Assembly: GCA_905250075.1 (NCBI GenBank)
Contig: CAJNOP010000014.1
Coordinates: forward strand, 2,020,991 to 2,084,990
Reading direction: 5' to 3'
DNA: 64,000 nucleotides
Source of the DNA: Rotaria sp. Silwood1
Taxonomy: Eukaryota; Rotifera; Eurotatoria; Philodinida; Philodinidae
In this document: one piece after another, positions 1-12,000 of the stretch
Position numbering within the stretch: position 1 is the first letter of the stretch
How the letters are laid out: each line of letters begins with the position of its first letter
Notes under the pieces: generated by a model
What the model was told of the DNA's origin: nothing
The model's database searches: none
Seen by the model: the letters and a program-made list of their open reading frames with translations, nothing else
Position numbers and translations under genes: made by a program

Positions 1-1344
1 TACGTTTTCATTGAAATAAAGTTTGCTTAATATTGATTGACCTTAAGATATTATTGTCTCAAACCTTAAGAAAAATTATTGTCAATTTGAATTAAACTGA
101 AACAATAGTAATCATTCACTTTCAGAAAACAACAGACTAACACAATGAATACTAAATTCAACCCATACATTCCCAATGTTACACAACGTACGATGCATTT
201 ACCAAATTTTATTCTAAGACGTGCTTTTTTCCAAAGAGCATGCGCGGAAAAAAATTTATCTGAGATGGTTACTGATTTCTATAATGATTGAAACCTGTAC
301 TTTATTGTCTACATAATTCTTATGATAAAAACTCGGTTAAATAGATATCAATTTTAGTTTTAAAATAAATTCGATAATTATGTATAGATAGTATTAACGA
401 TTTTTGTATGGAAAAAGAAAAGTAGATATCAGTCGAGTTCCAGTCGATTGTGAAGGGAATTGCGAAGCTGAGAATGGCAGTTATCAAAAAATATCAATAT
501 CTCGCATAAAAACAGTGATAATTATTCTCATAGAGGCGTCTTGCATGTAAGAGAATTGAGTGAGTGACAACTAAGTTCGGTTTCTGTATTTCTTTTTAAT
601 TATCTTGGAGCTTGAAAAAATCCGACGTCCACAGTAGTAATGACAATCCAAAAATTGGAAATTTAACAATAATTAAGGCAGGATTCGGAAGAATTCAAGA
701 TATTCTACAATGTGTATGGTTCAAGACACTGGGATACACAACCCCACCGAAAAAGTTACTAAGACTGACACATAAAATCCTCATGTAGGTGTTCTAAATA
801 CTGAATCCCAATTTATTTCCTTCAATTCTATGAATTTCCAATTTTCAAATGGTGAATATTTCTCATTACTTATCAGGATTCATTGAATGAATATTGAAAG
901 CTAATTGCCAACTGATGTATCAGACATCGCGATGTCATTTCTAGCAAACGACTGAACATCGTAAATTCGCCTGACTATTGACGATTTTGTCTTTCGTAAA
1001 GCAACAATTCGTGCATTTAAAGCACGAATAAAAACGCGAAGAACAATGAGAAGATCTAGATTTCGAACTCGAAAGGCTTTATTGAGAAGTATATATAGAA
1101 ATGCATGTCTTATATATCTACAGAATTCATAGAAATAGAAAATGGTGAAAAGCGAAACCGAGTACATACATAATATCATACGGCTCGTTTGCTCGAATAA
1201 ATTTCATTAAATTTTTGGATAACTTGCAATACTATTTTGTTTTCTTCATATTCTTTTATGAATAGTTTGATGAATTTTTTTCATATTTATTTCTGTGAAG
1301 CTTTCTCCTAAAGTGACATTGATTAATAAGTGCCGTCAAAGTTG
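1..1344. other. no recognisable gene
   Basis: I see no convincing coding exon here. A reverse-strand open frame at 901-1179 has no recognisable domain and an amino-acid mix typical of translated AT-rich noncoding DNA. A 49-codon plus-strand frame starts near 145 but has no supporting feature. This is probably the region downstream of the minus-strand gene that follows. Confidence 0.5.
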
Positions 1345-1508
1345 TTAATGAAGAAAATCATCATTCAAATCTGTCCATGTGTCTTCCTTCGTTCTGTTTT
1401 CCATGTTGAAAATATGCACAGTAACGAGCCTTCCAGTCTTTTGATGGTTTTTGTAATTAACGTTAACTATCGCAACGGGCTCATCGAATGAAGCTGTTGT
1501 CGCATTAA
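1345..1508 (-). CDS. orphan terminal exon or alternative last exon (partial)
   Basis: Reading leftward, a T-rich acceptor ending TTTTAAG at 1509-1510 is followed by an open frame of about 54 residues ending in TAA at 1345-1347. The peptide is hydrophilic and well mixed (it contains EPVAIVNVNYKNH and ends TDLNDDFLH), unlike the low-complexity translation around it. It needs one base from an upstream exon. The last exon of the thaumatin-PAN gene has a possible donor (TGTG|GTGTAT, near 1948) that would supply that base and join in frame, so this may be an alternative 3' end of that gene. It could equally be the remnant of another gene. I do not recognise a domain. Confidence 0.35.
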
Positions 1509-1933
1509 CTTAAAATAGAAATCAGGTATTAGAGTGCATGTACATATATGAAAAATCTTTTCATAATTTTTGCTGAGTTATTTGTCGTTTCTTAATAACC
1601 TTCTGTTAGATCGAAAGCACAAACATAGATTGAAAGGACATTCTCAAGGATATAAATTTTAGGCATAATTAGCTGTCTCATTGCATAGCCAACGATGAGG
1701 ATTAAATTATATTGTCAAACCTGTCGAATACGATGTTTATAATTTTATATGAATTTAAAAGTTTTGTGTTCAATAGCAAGGCCCTCCAAAAGTGGCTATA
1801 TCCCAAGACTCTGTGTTAGAATGTGGCCTTTTGTACCGAACAGAGAGATTAAGTACTTATATTGAATATGTAAGATTAAAAAGAGACAACGTAAGAGAAT
1901 AGAATACTAGAAAAAGTTTCGTGCCAAGACGTT

Positions 1934-4176
1934 TTACGCATGGGTTAATACACCACACATCATAGTTGGATCATTGGTTGCAAAGGCATCATTCTTCGAA
2001 ACAGCACCAGTTTTCATCCAACAAGTACCACCTTTATATCGAGTCCATGTAAAGTGAGTACATCCTGGAGTTTCAGCGCATTTTTTACCACAAAATTCCC
2101 TTGAAGTTTGGACGTAAGAGAGATCATTTCTACGGAAATCACACGACATAGCCCAATTCTTTCCATTCCACTGAATAGTTAAGTTTCTGTTCTTTTCTTG
2201 GCCATCATCCCTTATACCACATACCATAGTTGGATCATTGGTTGCGAAGGCATCCTTTTGACAAACAGCACCAGTTTTCATCCAACAAGTACCACCGTTA
2301 TGTCGAGCCCATGTAAAGTGAGTACATCCTTGAGTTTCAACACACTTGCTTCCACAAAGTTCAGCTGTAGTTTGGACTTTAGACAGATCTTTTCCATGGA
2401 AATCACATGCCATGGCCCAGTTCTTTCCGTTCCACTGGATGGTTGAGCCTTTGTTCTTTTCTTGCTCCTCATTCATTACACCACACATCATAGTTTGATC
2501 ATTGGTTGTCAAGGCATCCTTTTTGGAAACAGTACCAGTTTTCATCCAACAAGTACCACCTTTGTATCGAGTCCATGTAAAGTGAGTGCATCCTTGAATT
2601 TCAGCACATTTTCTACTACAAAGATGTAATGAAATTTGAACGTTAGTCAGATCGTTTCCACGAAAATCACATGACATCGCCCAGTTTTTTCCGTTCCACT
2701 GAATGTTCGAACCAGGTTCTCCTGATTTCACTGGATTACTGTCAGGACAGAGAATAATTTCATAATTTGCTTTTGAACATTGAAATGTACCTATAGAAAA
2801 AATAATACAATATGAATAGAATTCCAGTCATATGCACATATTCTTACTAGCTAAATCATCGAATTGCCATGAATAGGCATCTGAACATTGAGATTTAAAA
2901 ACTTCATCGTAACGTGTATTTTGTGTCGAACGTGGCCACTTTTCCACATAGCATTTACGACCTGGTGTTACCTTATCATGTGGTGATACCTACACTCAAG
3001 AGATCAATATAGACTTATTGTTGAACTATGAGTTTTACATACGCAATAGTTCCCATCACACGAACAACAAACCAACGAACGCGTATCTGGATTATTGTAA
3101 ATCTTTTGAAGATGAACATGTCGTGCTCGTTGTTGGGCATTGTGAATAGCAGCACAGATACTGGCACATATTTTACGTCCAGTTCCATCGTCCATTTGCA
3201 ATTCTGGAGGACATCGATTTGGATCAAATATACACGTTGCCTAAACGAGACCATGAATAAATATAAAAAATACAATTAACAATAAAGTGTGTGTACCGAT
3301 TAAAGTATAATTACGATTCTGTGATGTTTTCAATCTCATAGTTTTCATCGATTGAGGTACTTTTTCTTAATCATGTTAAAATTCATTCTTGCTATATCTT
3401 TGAGAAAAAATAGTCGCTAATCTCATTTCTGAAACTCTTATCTGTCATTAACAATGATCGAATAAAAAAAAAGTGATGTGCTCATCGATTGTAATAATAC
3501 TATTATGATCAAATCTTCTAAGATATCGAAATTCTAGAGAGTGTTTTTTTCGTTGTTGAATCCATCAAATAGCTTACCGTGCCACAATTGTACTTTCCTA
3601 AAGATGGGTTATTGACACGAGTGTACTGACCAGGGATAGGTCGAATCGTCATGCTTATTGTATTACCATCGACATTCGACAAATCATAGAAATCTGAACC
3701 GCCCCATCCATTTAGAGTAAACTCAGCAAGTGTGGCTGGTGGCTGACCACCTATTCCATTGCATGCCATACCGTATCCGTTCGTTGGTGCACCGCAGTCT
3801 CCTACATGAATATTTTTTGTTTTCGAACACGAGTTTTACCTCAATAACTAACCTGTACTGCATGTGAATTTGCCATTAACAGATCGACAATTCGTTCTTG
3901 GCCAAATACGTCCGCTTACCTGAAAAATAGTGGTTCGTTAAATAAGATCTACTCAAAAGCGGTAAACTATGATCAAGTGTATCCTCTTACCCATCCGTCC
4001 GGTACACTAATATCTTTTGTCGAACGAGCATTGACTTCGAATCCACCAGAATAAATCAAAGGTTTACCTTGTGTACCGAACCATAATTTTTGATCGCATT
4101 GATTGTTTATACGAAAAATACGTGCTGAAAGTATCGTGGGAATAGTACATATAAAGATAATGAACCAGATATTCAT
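1934..4176 (-). CDS. secreted thaumatin-like protein fused to three PAN/Apple-like repeats
   Basis: Six exons (4176-3991, 3919-3853, 3801-3578, 3240-3043, 2989-2848, 2790-1934) join in frame with GT-AG introns to give about 557 residues. The start at 4176 is chosen because it opens a hydrophobic signal peptide (MNIWFIIFICTIPTILS). Residues 20-290 are a thaumatin domain: KFTCSTGDCG, DFYDLSNVDG, SQCSDAYSWQFDD and a closing NYEIILCP are family hallmarks. About 18 cysteines are present, and the acidic-cleft residues of antifungal members (E in AEFT, D in DFYDLS and DLSNVDG, D in CSDAYS) are kept. Exon 6 encodes three copies of an about 86-residue repeat with IQWNGKNWAM, GCTHFTW and GGTCWMKTG, a PAN/Apple-like disulphide module often used for sugar or protein binding. 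The repeats are close to identical, which suggests recent duplication. An extracellular defence or glycan-binding role is inference. Confidence 0.85.
1966..2710 (-). repeat. three tandem coding repeats of about 255-260 bp
   Basis: The last exon of the thaumatin-PAN gene contains three consecutive units, each encoding one PAN-like module. Nucleotide similarity between units is obvious by eye: the strings encoding CTHFTW and GGTCWMKTG recur nearly unchanged at about 2030, 2290 and 2560. The joints fall in linkers rich in E, Q, K and N. Confidence 0.85.
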
Positions 4177-4355
4177 TTTGATGACTAGAAATACGATGCT
4201 ATTAACTAATTGATCACTTTTTCGTTGAGTTTTAAGCCACTTGAAATTCAAACCTATCAATTGTAAAAGAATTTTAACTAAAAACCCGCTAACATGGAAG
4301 ATTCATCAGATATTCTTCTACGATTTCGATGATTTTTTTGCCTATAGATACCATT

Positions 4356-4858
4356 TAATACAATTGTAAAAAATTCTAAAATTATTTGGATTTCTAGGAT
4401 TTTTTTTCAAAAGTTATGACCATCGTTCTGGACTTTTAACTTATCCTATTTGCTTTCCAAACAAGATGAAGTAACCGAATTTCGACTTGCATTTTTGTCG
4501 ATGAATAGATTGATCCTATACTAGAGCACTTCAACAATTTTCAAACAAAAATGAATGCATTCTTGTGCAGATACTGAATTCTGAATGAATATGCCATTTT
4601 TATTAGAAGCATGAGCAAAATTGACACTTCTTTAAAATCAATATCTCGATAAGAATAGATAGTTTTTTCGTCTGACAATTTTAATGAATTACAGTTTCGA
4701 GTAGCCCTATCTATGTACAAAAATACGGGTTGAAATTTGATTATTTCCATCTTTTGGTGCGTCAATAGAATAAGCTAAAAAACTGACAAAAAAAATGCAT
4801 AACTTTTGAAAGCACTTGTAGGAAACCAAATTATTTTAGAGTTTTTACTAAAATACTA
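4356..4858. repeat. imperfect inverted repeat (foldback element)
   Basis: The left arm (about 4356-4515) and the reverse complement of the right arm (about 4700-4858) align with gaps. Matching landmarks are CTAAAATTATTTGG against CTAAAATAATTTGG and TTTCAAAAGTTATG on both arms. Further in, GCATTTTTGTCGATGAATAG pairs with GTATTTTTGTACATAGATAG. The loop is about 185 bp and no coding sequence is evident. It is old judging from its divergence. Confidence 0.7.
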
Positions 4859-7299
4859 TATAGTAACTATTAACAAAAAAAGTGTTAAAATCAGAAGGGA
4901 CTATTGAAAGAGGTTTCTTCTTAAGTCAAGTAACAATTGAATCAATACACCTCATATATGATGCTCTAATATTATCCACTTGTTAGTTTTGAACTCTCAA
5001 TTCTGAATCGGCTGAATATTCGTGACTGTGTGCAGTAATATAGAACGAGTTGCAAGTATCCATAATAAAAAAACAAAAGTACATCTGGATGCTAGCATTC
5101 ACTCAAACTGGTTGACGCTAATGTAGAACCACTGGTATCTACTGCTATGCCCAGAAAACTCATCCCAAATAATGTTCTAAAAAAGATCTTGAAAATGTTG
5201 GTACGCAGTCAGTCATATGAATATAATACCCGAAATGAATACATTTCGGTGCAGAAGAAACATGAACACTTAGCAGCGGACATGTACTAAAAGTTTTGTA
5301 AAAGTTAGAAAACATAAAATGCTGCTGTCAATTCCGATCGATGCAATTTTCGTGTATTGATCTATGATAAAAGTTTTATTTCATTTTTTGAAAAACTAGA
5401 ATTCTTTCTGGGAATCTTTTAACTAAAATTGATAAACAAGTATAACCTTAATTCAATTTATTTCTCTTCATTTTTAGATGAGTATTCTTTACCCATCCAT
5501 TAGTTTAACTCATCAGTCATGACTTTACATATTCGCTTTAGTAACATGTTCATGCTAGCTATTATTATATTTGTTACTCTTGGATATTTTCTTTCATAGC
5601 ATCACAACATAACGAGTAGGATAGTCTACTTACTATCAAAGTAACATGATTTTATTCGACTGCAGTTTGTTCTTAGTCAATGACGTATATATATCGTTCG
5701 AATGATATTACTTGGGTTTCTTCCACTTATGTTTGTTGATACATAGAAGAAGAGAATCTCCCCTTTCCAAGGGAAGGCAAAAATCATGAATCAACATGAC
5801 CTAATTATTCATACTTTCATCATTCGTTATATCGATACCAGAGTTCTGCGTTGGATAGAACATACAACTAATGATATTAACATAGTCTATAAGGAAAAGA
5901 CATTATGGCAGCACCAATATAAATATCATTCCTTTGCTTTCTGTTATCTCTCTCTTCTCTCTGGTTGCCTATATGAACGTGTATTCTATATGTAAATGAC
6001 GTGATTGATGATGTGAAGAAGGTGAATCAAGCACAATTTCATTGACGCTAGTATTTCTTCTATCAAAAATTACCATAGATATAACTATGTTTTTCGTATA
6101 GACAGCGTTTTTATCTATTCTAGGTCGGTTAGCTAAGAATGGGTGTGGAATGTCGATATGACAGAAGAGAATACTAACACCCACAAAGAGAAGGGCAAAG
6201 GGAAATATATATCGATGACACTATGATCTGACTTTATCATCATATATCATAGCAAACAGCTGTTATCGAAACTGTGTTATAATAAAATATGATAAAATAT
6301 CACAGAAAAATAAAGCATTGTGTTTAATATTATTATATATAACGAAAAAGTTTCCTTAGAATTTCTATACAGAAATAAAGTGCTTTTGTGACTAGTTTTG
6401 AATTATTCTCAGTGGTATAATATTTTGTTTAATTAATCAAATCGATAAATATATGAATAAATTTCATTTTTTTTTTGAAAAACATTTGATGAATAGGATA
6501 GACCATGAGACAGAACAAAAAACAGAATTGGTGCCATGCTATTTACAATTTTCTAAATAAAATTTCATATTCAAATATAAATCTAAACAATGTGTTATTC
6601 ATCAATAAAGTAACGCATTAATCAGCTATGATCTTTCGAATTAACCTGCATCGATGTGTTCTAAGAATTATCTCATGAAAAGAAGATGCCTTCTAGAAAA
6701 TAATTATTGATCATTTATTATAATGTGATAATTTCTATTAGTTTTTACAGACGTATAATCGAACTAGATATTGGATCAAATCTATGGAGCTAGATTCACT
6801 GAAACGTTGAGATGCAGTTATATCCTTAAATTGAAGACTTAGATTAAGACCAATACTGAATGAAGTAGAATAATCAAGACTATTTTTATATCATTTTAAC
6901 CATTTGTAAACGAATTCATCATTACATCTTAGATGATCAACGTTTTCTCTGTACTCATATGTTGTTGATGCTCCATCAGTAATCGAAAATTTAATAAATA
7001 CTATAACATTCGAATATTGTTTTCTTTTTTGGACGATTTAATTTCGGTTAATTATTTCAACGAAGAAAAAAAAAAGCAGTACTGAGAATTAGTGTACGCT
7101 AGGAAAAAATGAAGTGCGAGTACCAGGAAGAAATTCATCCTTGCTATTCATTAGTTTATTTCTTTTCTTCAAAATATTCAAACAGTAGTAAACTCTAAGC
7201 AACGAACAGTAGATCGTGTAATGAACAACACCAGTTGTTTCAGAAAGTGATGACCATCTTGTTATGCTGTTTTCATTGTAAGAGAGCATTTATAATACT

Positions 7300-8213
7300 A
7301 ACAAAAAATCCCGTGTAAAAGTTGTGCTTGTTTTCGTCTTAATAACTCATTCAAATTCTTTTTACAAATTACACAAAAAGATAGAGAATTAAAAACGGAA
7401 CAAAATTAGCTTTTCCAATGTGATACGATGTTGTCTGATTAACGTTCTATAAGACTTACATGAGTGAAAAATGACTCTTTCGATGAACCCGAAACGTCCA
7501 TTTAGTAACAATCTATTCTCTACAGAATTCAGAATCAGATAGGAGAAAGATGAATATTATATATGTTATGCAATACAGTTGACAGCTCTCTCCTAAATTA
7601 CCATATCGCAATTGCAAAGCAAAATAAATACGGTATTCGGAATTAACATCAAAGACCAAGTTGAGTGAAACACTTTTTAGCAAAATTCTTTTTCTGTGAA
7701 AAAATGACCACTGAAGAATCATGCAGAAAAATTTTAATAAAACATAGTGATGGTGGACCACAGATGATTTATTCATTTGAAAACATTCTCTAAAATATAT
7801 TTCATCCAATGTAATTATTCATCCTGATTCAGCATGTTGTATTTATTTTGCTTTACAATGTGGCATGGCAAGTGAGGAGAGAACTGTGATCTCCGTTGCG
7901 TTCGGAAAATACCATCTATTTCTTTATATTTTTTTAATGCTTTTGTAGGAAACAAAAGTTTGTATAAGATATATATATAACATTTAGCTTGCAGCTGTTT
8001 GATTCTGAATCCTACCAGGCGATAGATTGTCATCGAACGAGTGATTTTTCATTCATGTTACTCTTATAAAACTTGAGTCGATCAATATTGTATTATATTG
8101 ACATCGCTCATTTTGTTCAGTTTTTAATTCTCTACCCTTTATTTTGACTTTAAAAAAATTGAAATTATTGGTTGAGATGAAAACAAGCACAATTTTTGCA
8201 GGGTATGTTTGTC
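7300..8213. repeat. large imperfect palindrome, about 915 bp
   Basis: The arms are about 7300-7638 and 7838-8213. The reverse complement of the right arm follows the left arm through many shared strings: GTGCTTGTTTTC, TAGAGAATTAAAAAC, GAACAAAAT, CAATNTNATACNATNTTG, and GCAAAGCAAAATAAATAC against GTAAAGCAAAATAAATAC. Divergence is perhaps 20-30 per cent with small indels, and the loop is about 200 bp. Open frames inside it are by-products. No transposase and no clear target-site duplication are visible. Confidence 0.75.
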
Positions 8214-9028
8214 TGCTTTGTCCTCCTAACCATATGATAGTAGTAAAAAGACGATATTGATTAACTAGAGAAAAGAAAGGCTATTGAACGCTAAAGTTTT
8301 GGGTTTGGCGATTACAGAAATCGATACATTGAATGCACAAAAAAAAAGTTTTTATCAAGTGCCTTGTATACTCAATGGGCTCATGGTTGCTCTCTTCCAA
8401 TTATCGTGAAACAAAAAAATAAAGAAGTCTTCAACTTGAACATTTTTATTCTCGGAGCACATTTCATCCCAACAAAAACCTTGATTGCAGATCGGATACC
8501 GATTTTATCATCTTCGTACGTCAAGATTTTTATCCGAATCCGAAACAGTTTTTAGGCGTTCTCAGACCTTAGGATCATCGCGTCACAAATTCGAAATTAT
8601 CTAGTAAAGATGTTCAATGCGTATGCGACGGACTACATTAATACAATTCTTGTTCAAAACATCAACATTTTGATATTTTATTCAATATTGTTACTATGGG
8701 CATCGACTGTTAGATCATAGTACATAAGAAAATGCTGTTTAAACTGAAGACTATTTGATTGTTTCTTTTTTTAAGCACATAGAATTGAAATTTTTTCGAG
8801 TTAATTTGAATATTTGTATATAGCGACACTTTAGAGTCATTTCTTCTTCTTATTAGCATATGGAATATGCATATCATCATTCAGATTTTTTGTCGTTGTT
8901 TAAATTATTTCCACTTCAAACGACATCTATGAGTGATGGTTTCAGTTGTTGTATGCGTATCGAATCATCATTGGTGTATAGTTTTTATATAATCTTGCCA
9001 ACAAACAAAGACAATATAGAATCAAACG

Positions 9029-12000
9029 ATGAATAAAGAAACATCCGAGTAAGATTGTTATTTGTTTTTGTATTTTTTTAATAAATAATTATTGATTTTC
9101 AAATGCATAGAATCGATTGGTTTCAATTACCTAAACCATTACCTTCAAATTTATTTGATAAATATACTCATCAATCAATTCTACCACCATTAATTAGTTT
9201 AGATATAGATGAATTACTATGGAATCAATGTCGTTCATTTGCATTAAATCTTGGTAAAAAAGGTTTTATTGATCCTTTATCAATTTTATATACATCATTT
9301 AAATATTTATATCCAAATTGTTCATCAATACGTTCATTTACACGTTGGTTAATATTATATGAAAAAGATAATGATGATTTTAAAAATTATTTTAAACAAT
9401 ATTCACTGTTTACACCGAATATTCAATCAATAGGTGAAATAATACGTTTAATAAAAACACTTCAAATAAATAATAATAATAATATTTCAAAACCTTATGA
9501 ATATTTTAAACAAATATGGTTTTTTTTTTCAATATCAATACGTTTATCAATAGCTGATTGTACATTAATTGCTGATACACTTATTATTGATGATGGTGTA
9601 ACACGTTTATCATCTAAACAAAAAAAAACTGCATCAACACGTATACATTGTTTATTTGCATTAACACCAAGTGGAAAATTTTCTAATCAATTAATTATAT
9701 GTAAACAAGGAAAAGGTTTAAAAATGAATTTTAATTCATCAACATTTACACGTATTATACAAACAACAACAGGTGATATAACTCATGAACATATACAACA
9801 ATGGTTGGAAGATTTTATTTCATCATCATATGGAACAAGTCAAAGGTAAATATTGTTAAACTTATGTTCGAATAATAAATCATCGATCTTTCTATTCTAT
9901 GTTTATAGTTTATTTCATAATATCGAAAACATGTAATAAAACTAATTAATCTATTCGGCTAGGTTCTTTTTACGTTTGTTTATGTATCGAATTATCAGAT
10001 GAAGTGGCTATCTAGCAGTGGTGAGATTTCTATTTATGCATGTGAAAGAATACCTTCTATATAAAATTGTATAAGGTTTCAACATGATTGAACTTGGTAA
10101 ATAATTGTTAGATGTATCTCGTCTTATCATAAAGTTTAACTTTCAGTTGTATTTCTCAACGAATTTCAACCGTATTTTTCGTTGTATATAATCATCATTT
10201 TTCCTTTGATTGCAATGCACTATTAAAAAATAGGTACAGAATAATACACATTTTGCGGGTGTATGAATGGAATAAAGCCTCAGGCAAAATATTTATTATT
10301 CTAAGATTTTGTTTAAAACCTGCAATGGTAAATCTTTCGCTGAAGGGTTTATTATTTTACACTTTATTTTGTAATGTCTATGAGTAATCATCGTTCTTAA
10401 TAATATCATGCATTGTATAGCTTCAGGTTTATTATTTTTTGTTTTTTTTGTATAAACCTCAAGGTCGTTTTTAGCCGTTTTTTCTTCTCGAATAAGGTAA
10501 AATCGATGAAACCGAAAATTTTACCACTAATAGAACACCTACAAGAAGAAGATACGAGTTCGAGGGAAAAGTTGAATAGTCTTTTGGAGATACTTCATCT
10601 GATTTTAAGCTGTTTTTTTCAAACCAGCATTTGGTCGTTGAAGACTATAAATCCGGATAAAAAGGTCAAAAAAAAACTGCTAAGTTTACCTATTGCAAGT
10701 AGTAAAAATTTTACACGGATTAGTCAAACCCCCTACACGAATCAGAAATGACTGAAAAAAATGGCGAGACCATCGCTCAAACTATTTATCAAGATAATAT
10801 ATTGCACTCATGTTGCAAAATTTTTCATTGAATATTTTAAACATAAGAAAATATGAAAAGTTTATCTATTTGATTATAAAATATCTACATTGAATTTTAT
10901 TCTATTTTAGTGCTATTCTTTTTGATCCGCGAACAACTTTATTAACACCTGAATTTGAAAATTTATGTCAAAAATCGAAGATTGAATTAATAACAATTGA
11001 TTTAAATTATTATTTAATTCATATATTATCACCAATTTTTTCATTATTTGATAAACAATGTGCAGAAGTTAATCGTTTAGATAAAATGTACTTAAAATCA
11101 GCATATGATTTACAACGAATTATTCATACAATATGGTATTCATTACGAACATTAAAACAAAATGAACAAATATGTCAAATTTTTAAACAAACTTTCTTAT
11201 GGAAACATGATGATGAATTATATTTACAATCATTACGTTCAATACCACGTTCATCATTACCGAAAAAGAAAAAGAAAAAAACTCTCGTTAAAACAGGTAT
11301 AAATAACATTTACTTAAAAAACAAGAGATAGAATAACTGATAATACGAAGTTCAATTAGTACACTACGAAATGCAATATCGTATTATTACTGTTTGAGAA
11401 CGAAACTAGGTTATTTTTAGCAATTGTGTTCTATTGTCTTCTTGTCGAAGCTATTGTAATATGTCATCGAGGAACATGAATTAGAATCAATGATACTTGA
11501 GACGACGAATGACTCTTTCATTGTCACCTGATGCCCATCAATTTTTCAATATCTGGTTTTGTTTAGCTTTCATTTGTAGCTGTACAATATATCATCTGTC
11601 GTGGAGCAAAGAAAATGTTTTAGTATTTTTCGGTTGAAATATTATATTCATTCATGCATGTTGATAATCACAGTATGTCTTATATTGAACAGAAAAACTT
11701 TACAAAACTCTATCAACAATGTTTGATAAAACATAAAGACTAGCTTTTCTTTTCAGACTACTGAGCTGTTTCTTTGATGAAAAGAGAACAGGTATAAAAT
11801 ACTGATATTGAGATCAGTATGCATTTCTCTCAAGGTTACAATGTCGATATTCTGAGGCGATACTTGCAGTATCTCTCCATACGAATATATCCAAAAAGCA
11901 AGATCACTGATATAGAGCTTCATTTCAGCTATCTTAACCTTCGTCGATGAGATCGATTTTAATATATAATAAAAAATTGAATGGTATTTCGGAATTTTCT

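Larger units (their letters stand above)
4262..9028. other. gene-free intergenic region holding two foldback elements
   Basis: No exon I can support lies here. Several open frames of 60-98 codons (for example at 5786-5995, 7513-7809 and 7815-8033) lack recognisable motifs, and the last two lie inside a palindrome. The recognisable content is the palindromes at 4356-4858 and 7300-8213. Confidence 0.55.

Noticed and set aside
901-1179. 92-codon minus-strand frame
   Set aside because: No domain, no splice or start context, composition of noncoding DNA.
2198-2472. Open frames on both strands inside the PAN-repeat exon
   Set aside because: They are out-of-frame shadows of the repeat coding sequence and have no motifs.
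7513-8033. Two minus-strand frames of 98 and 72 codons
   Set aside because: Both sit in the arms of the palindrome at 7300-8213.
10413-10751. 112-codon plus-strand frame inside intron 2 of the DDE-derived gene
   Set aside because: It lies wholly within an intron whose flanking exons join perfectly; weak inverted similarity nearby suggests repeat DNA, but the pairing was too poor to list as a foldback.
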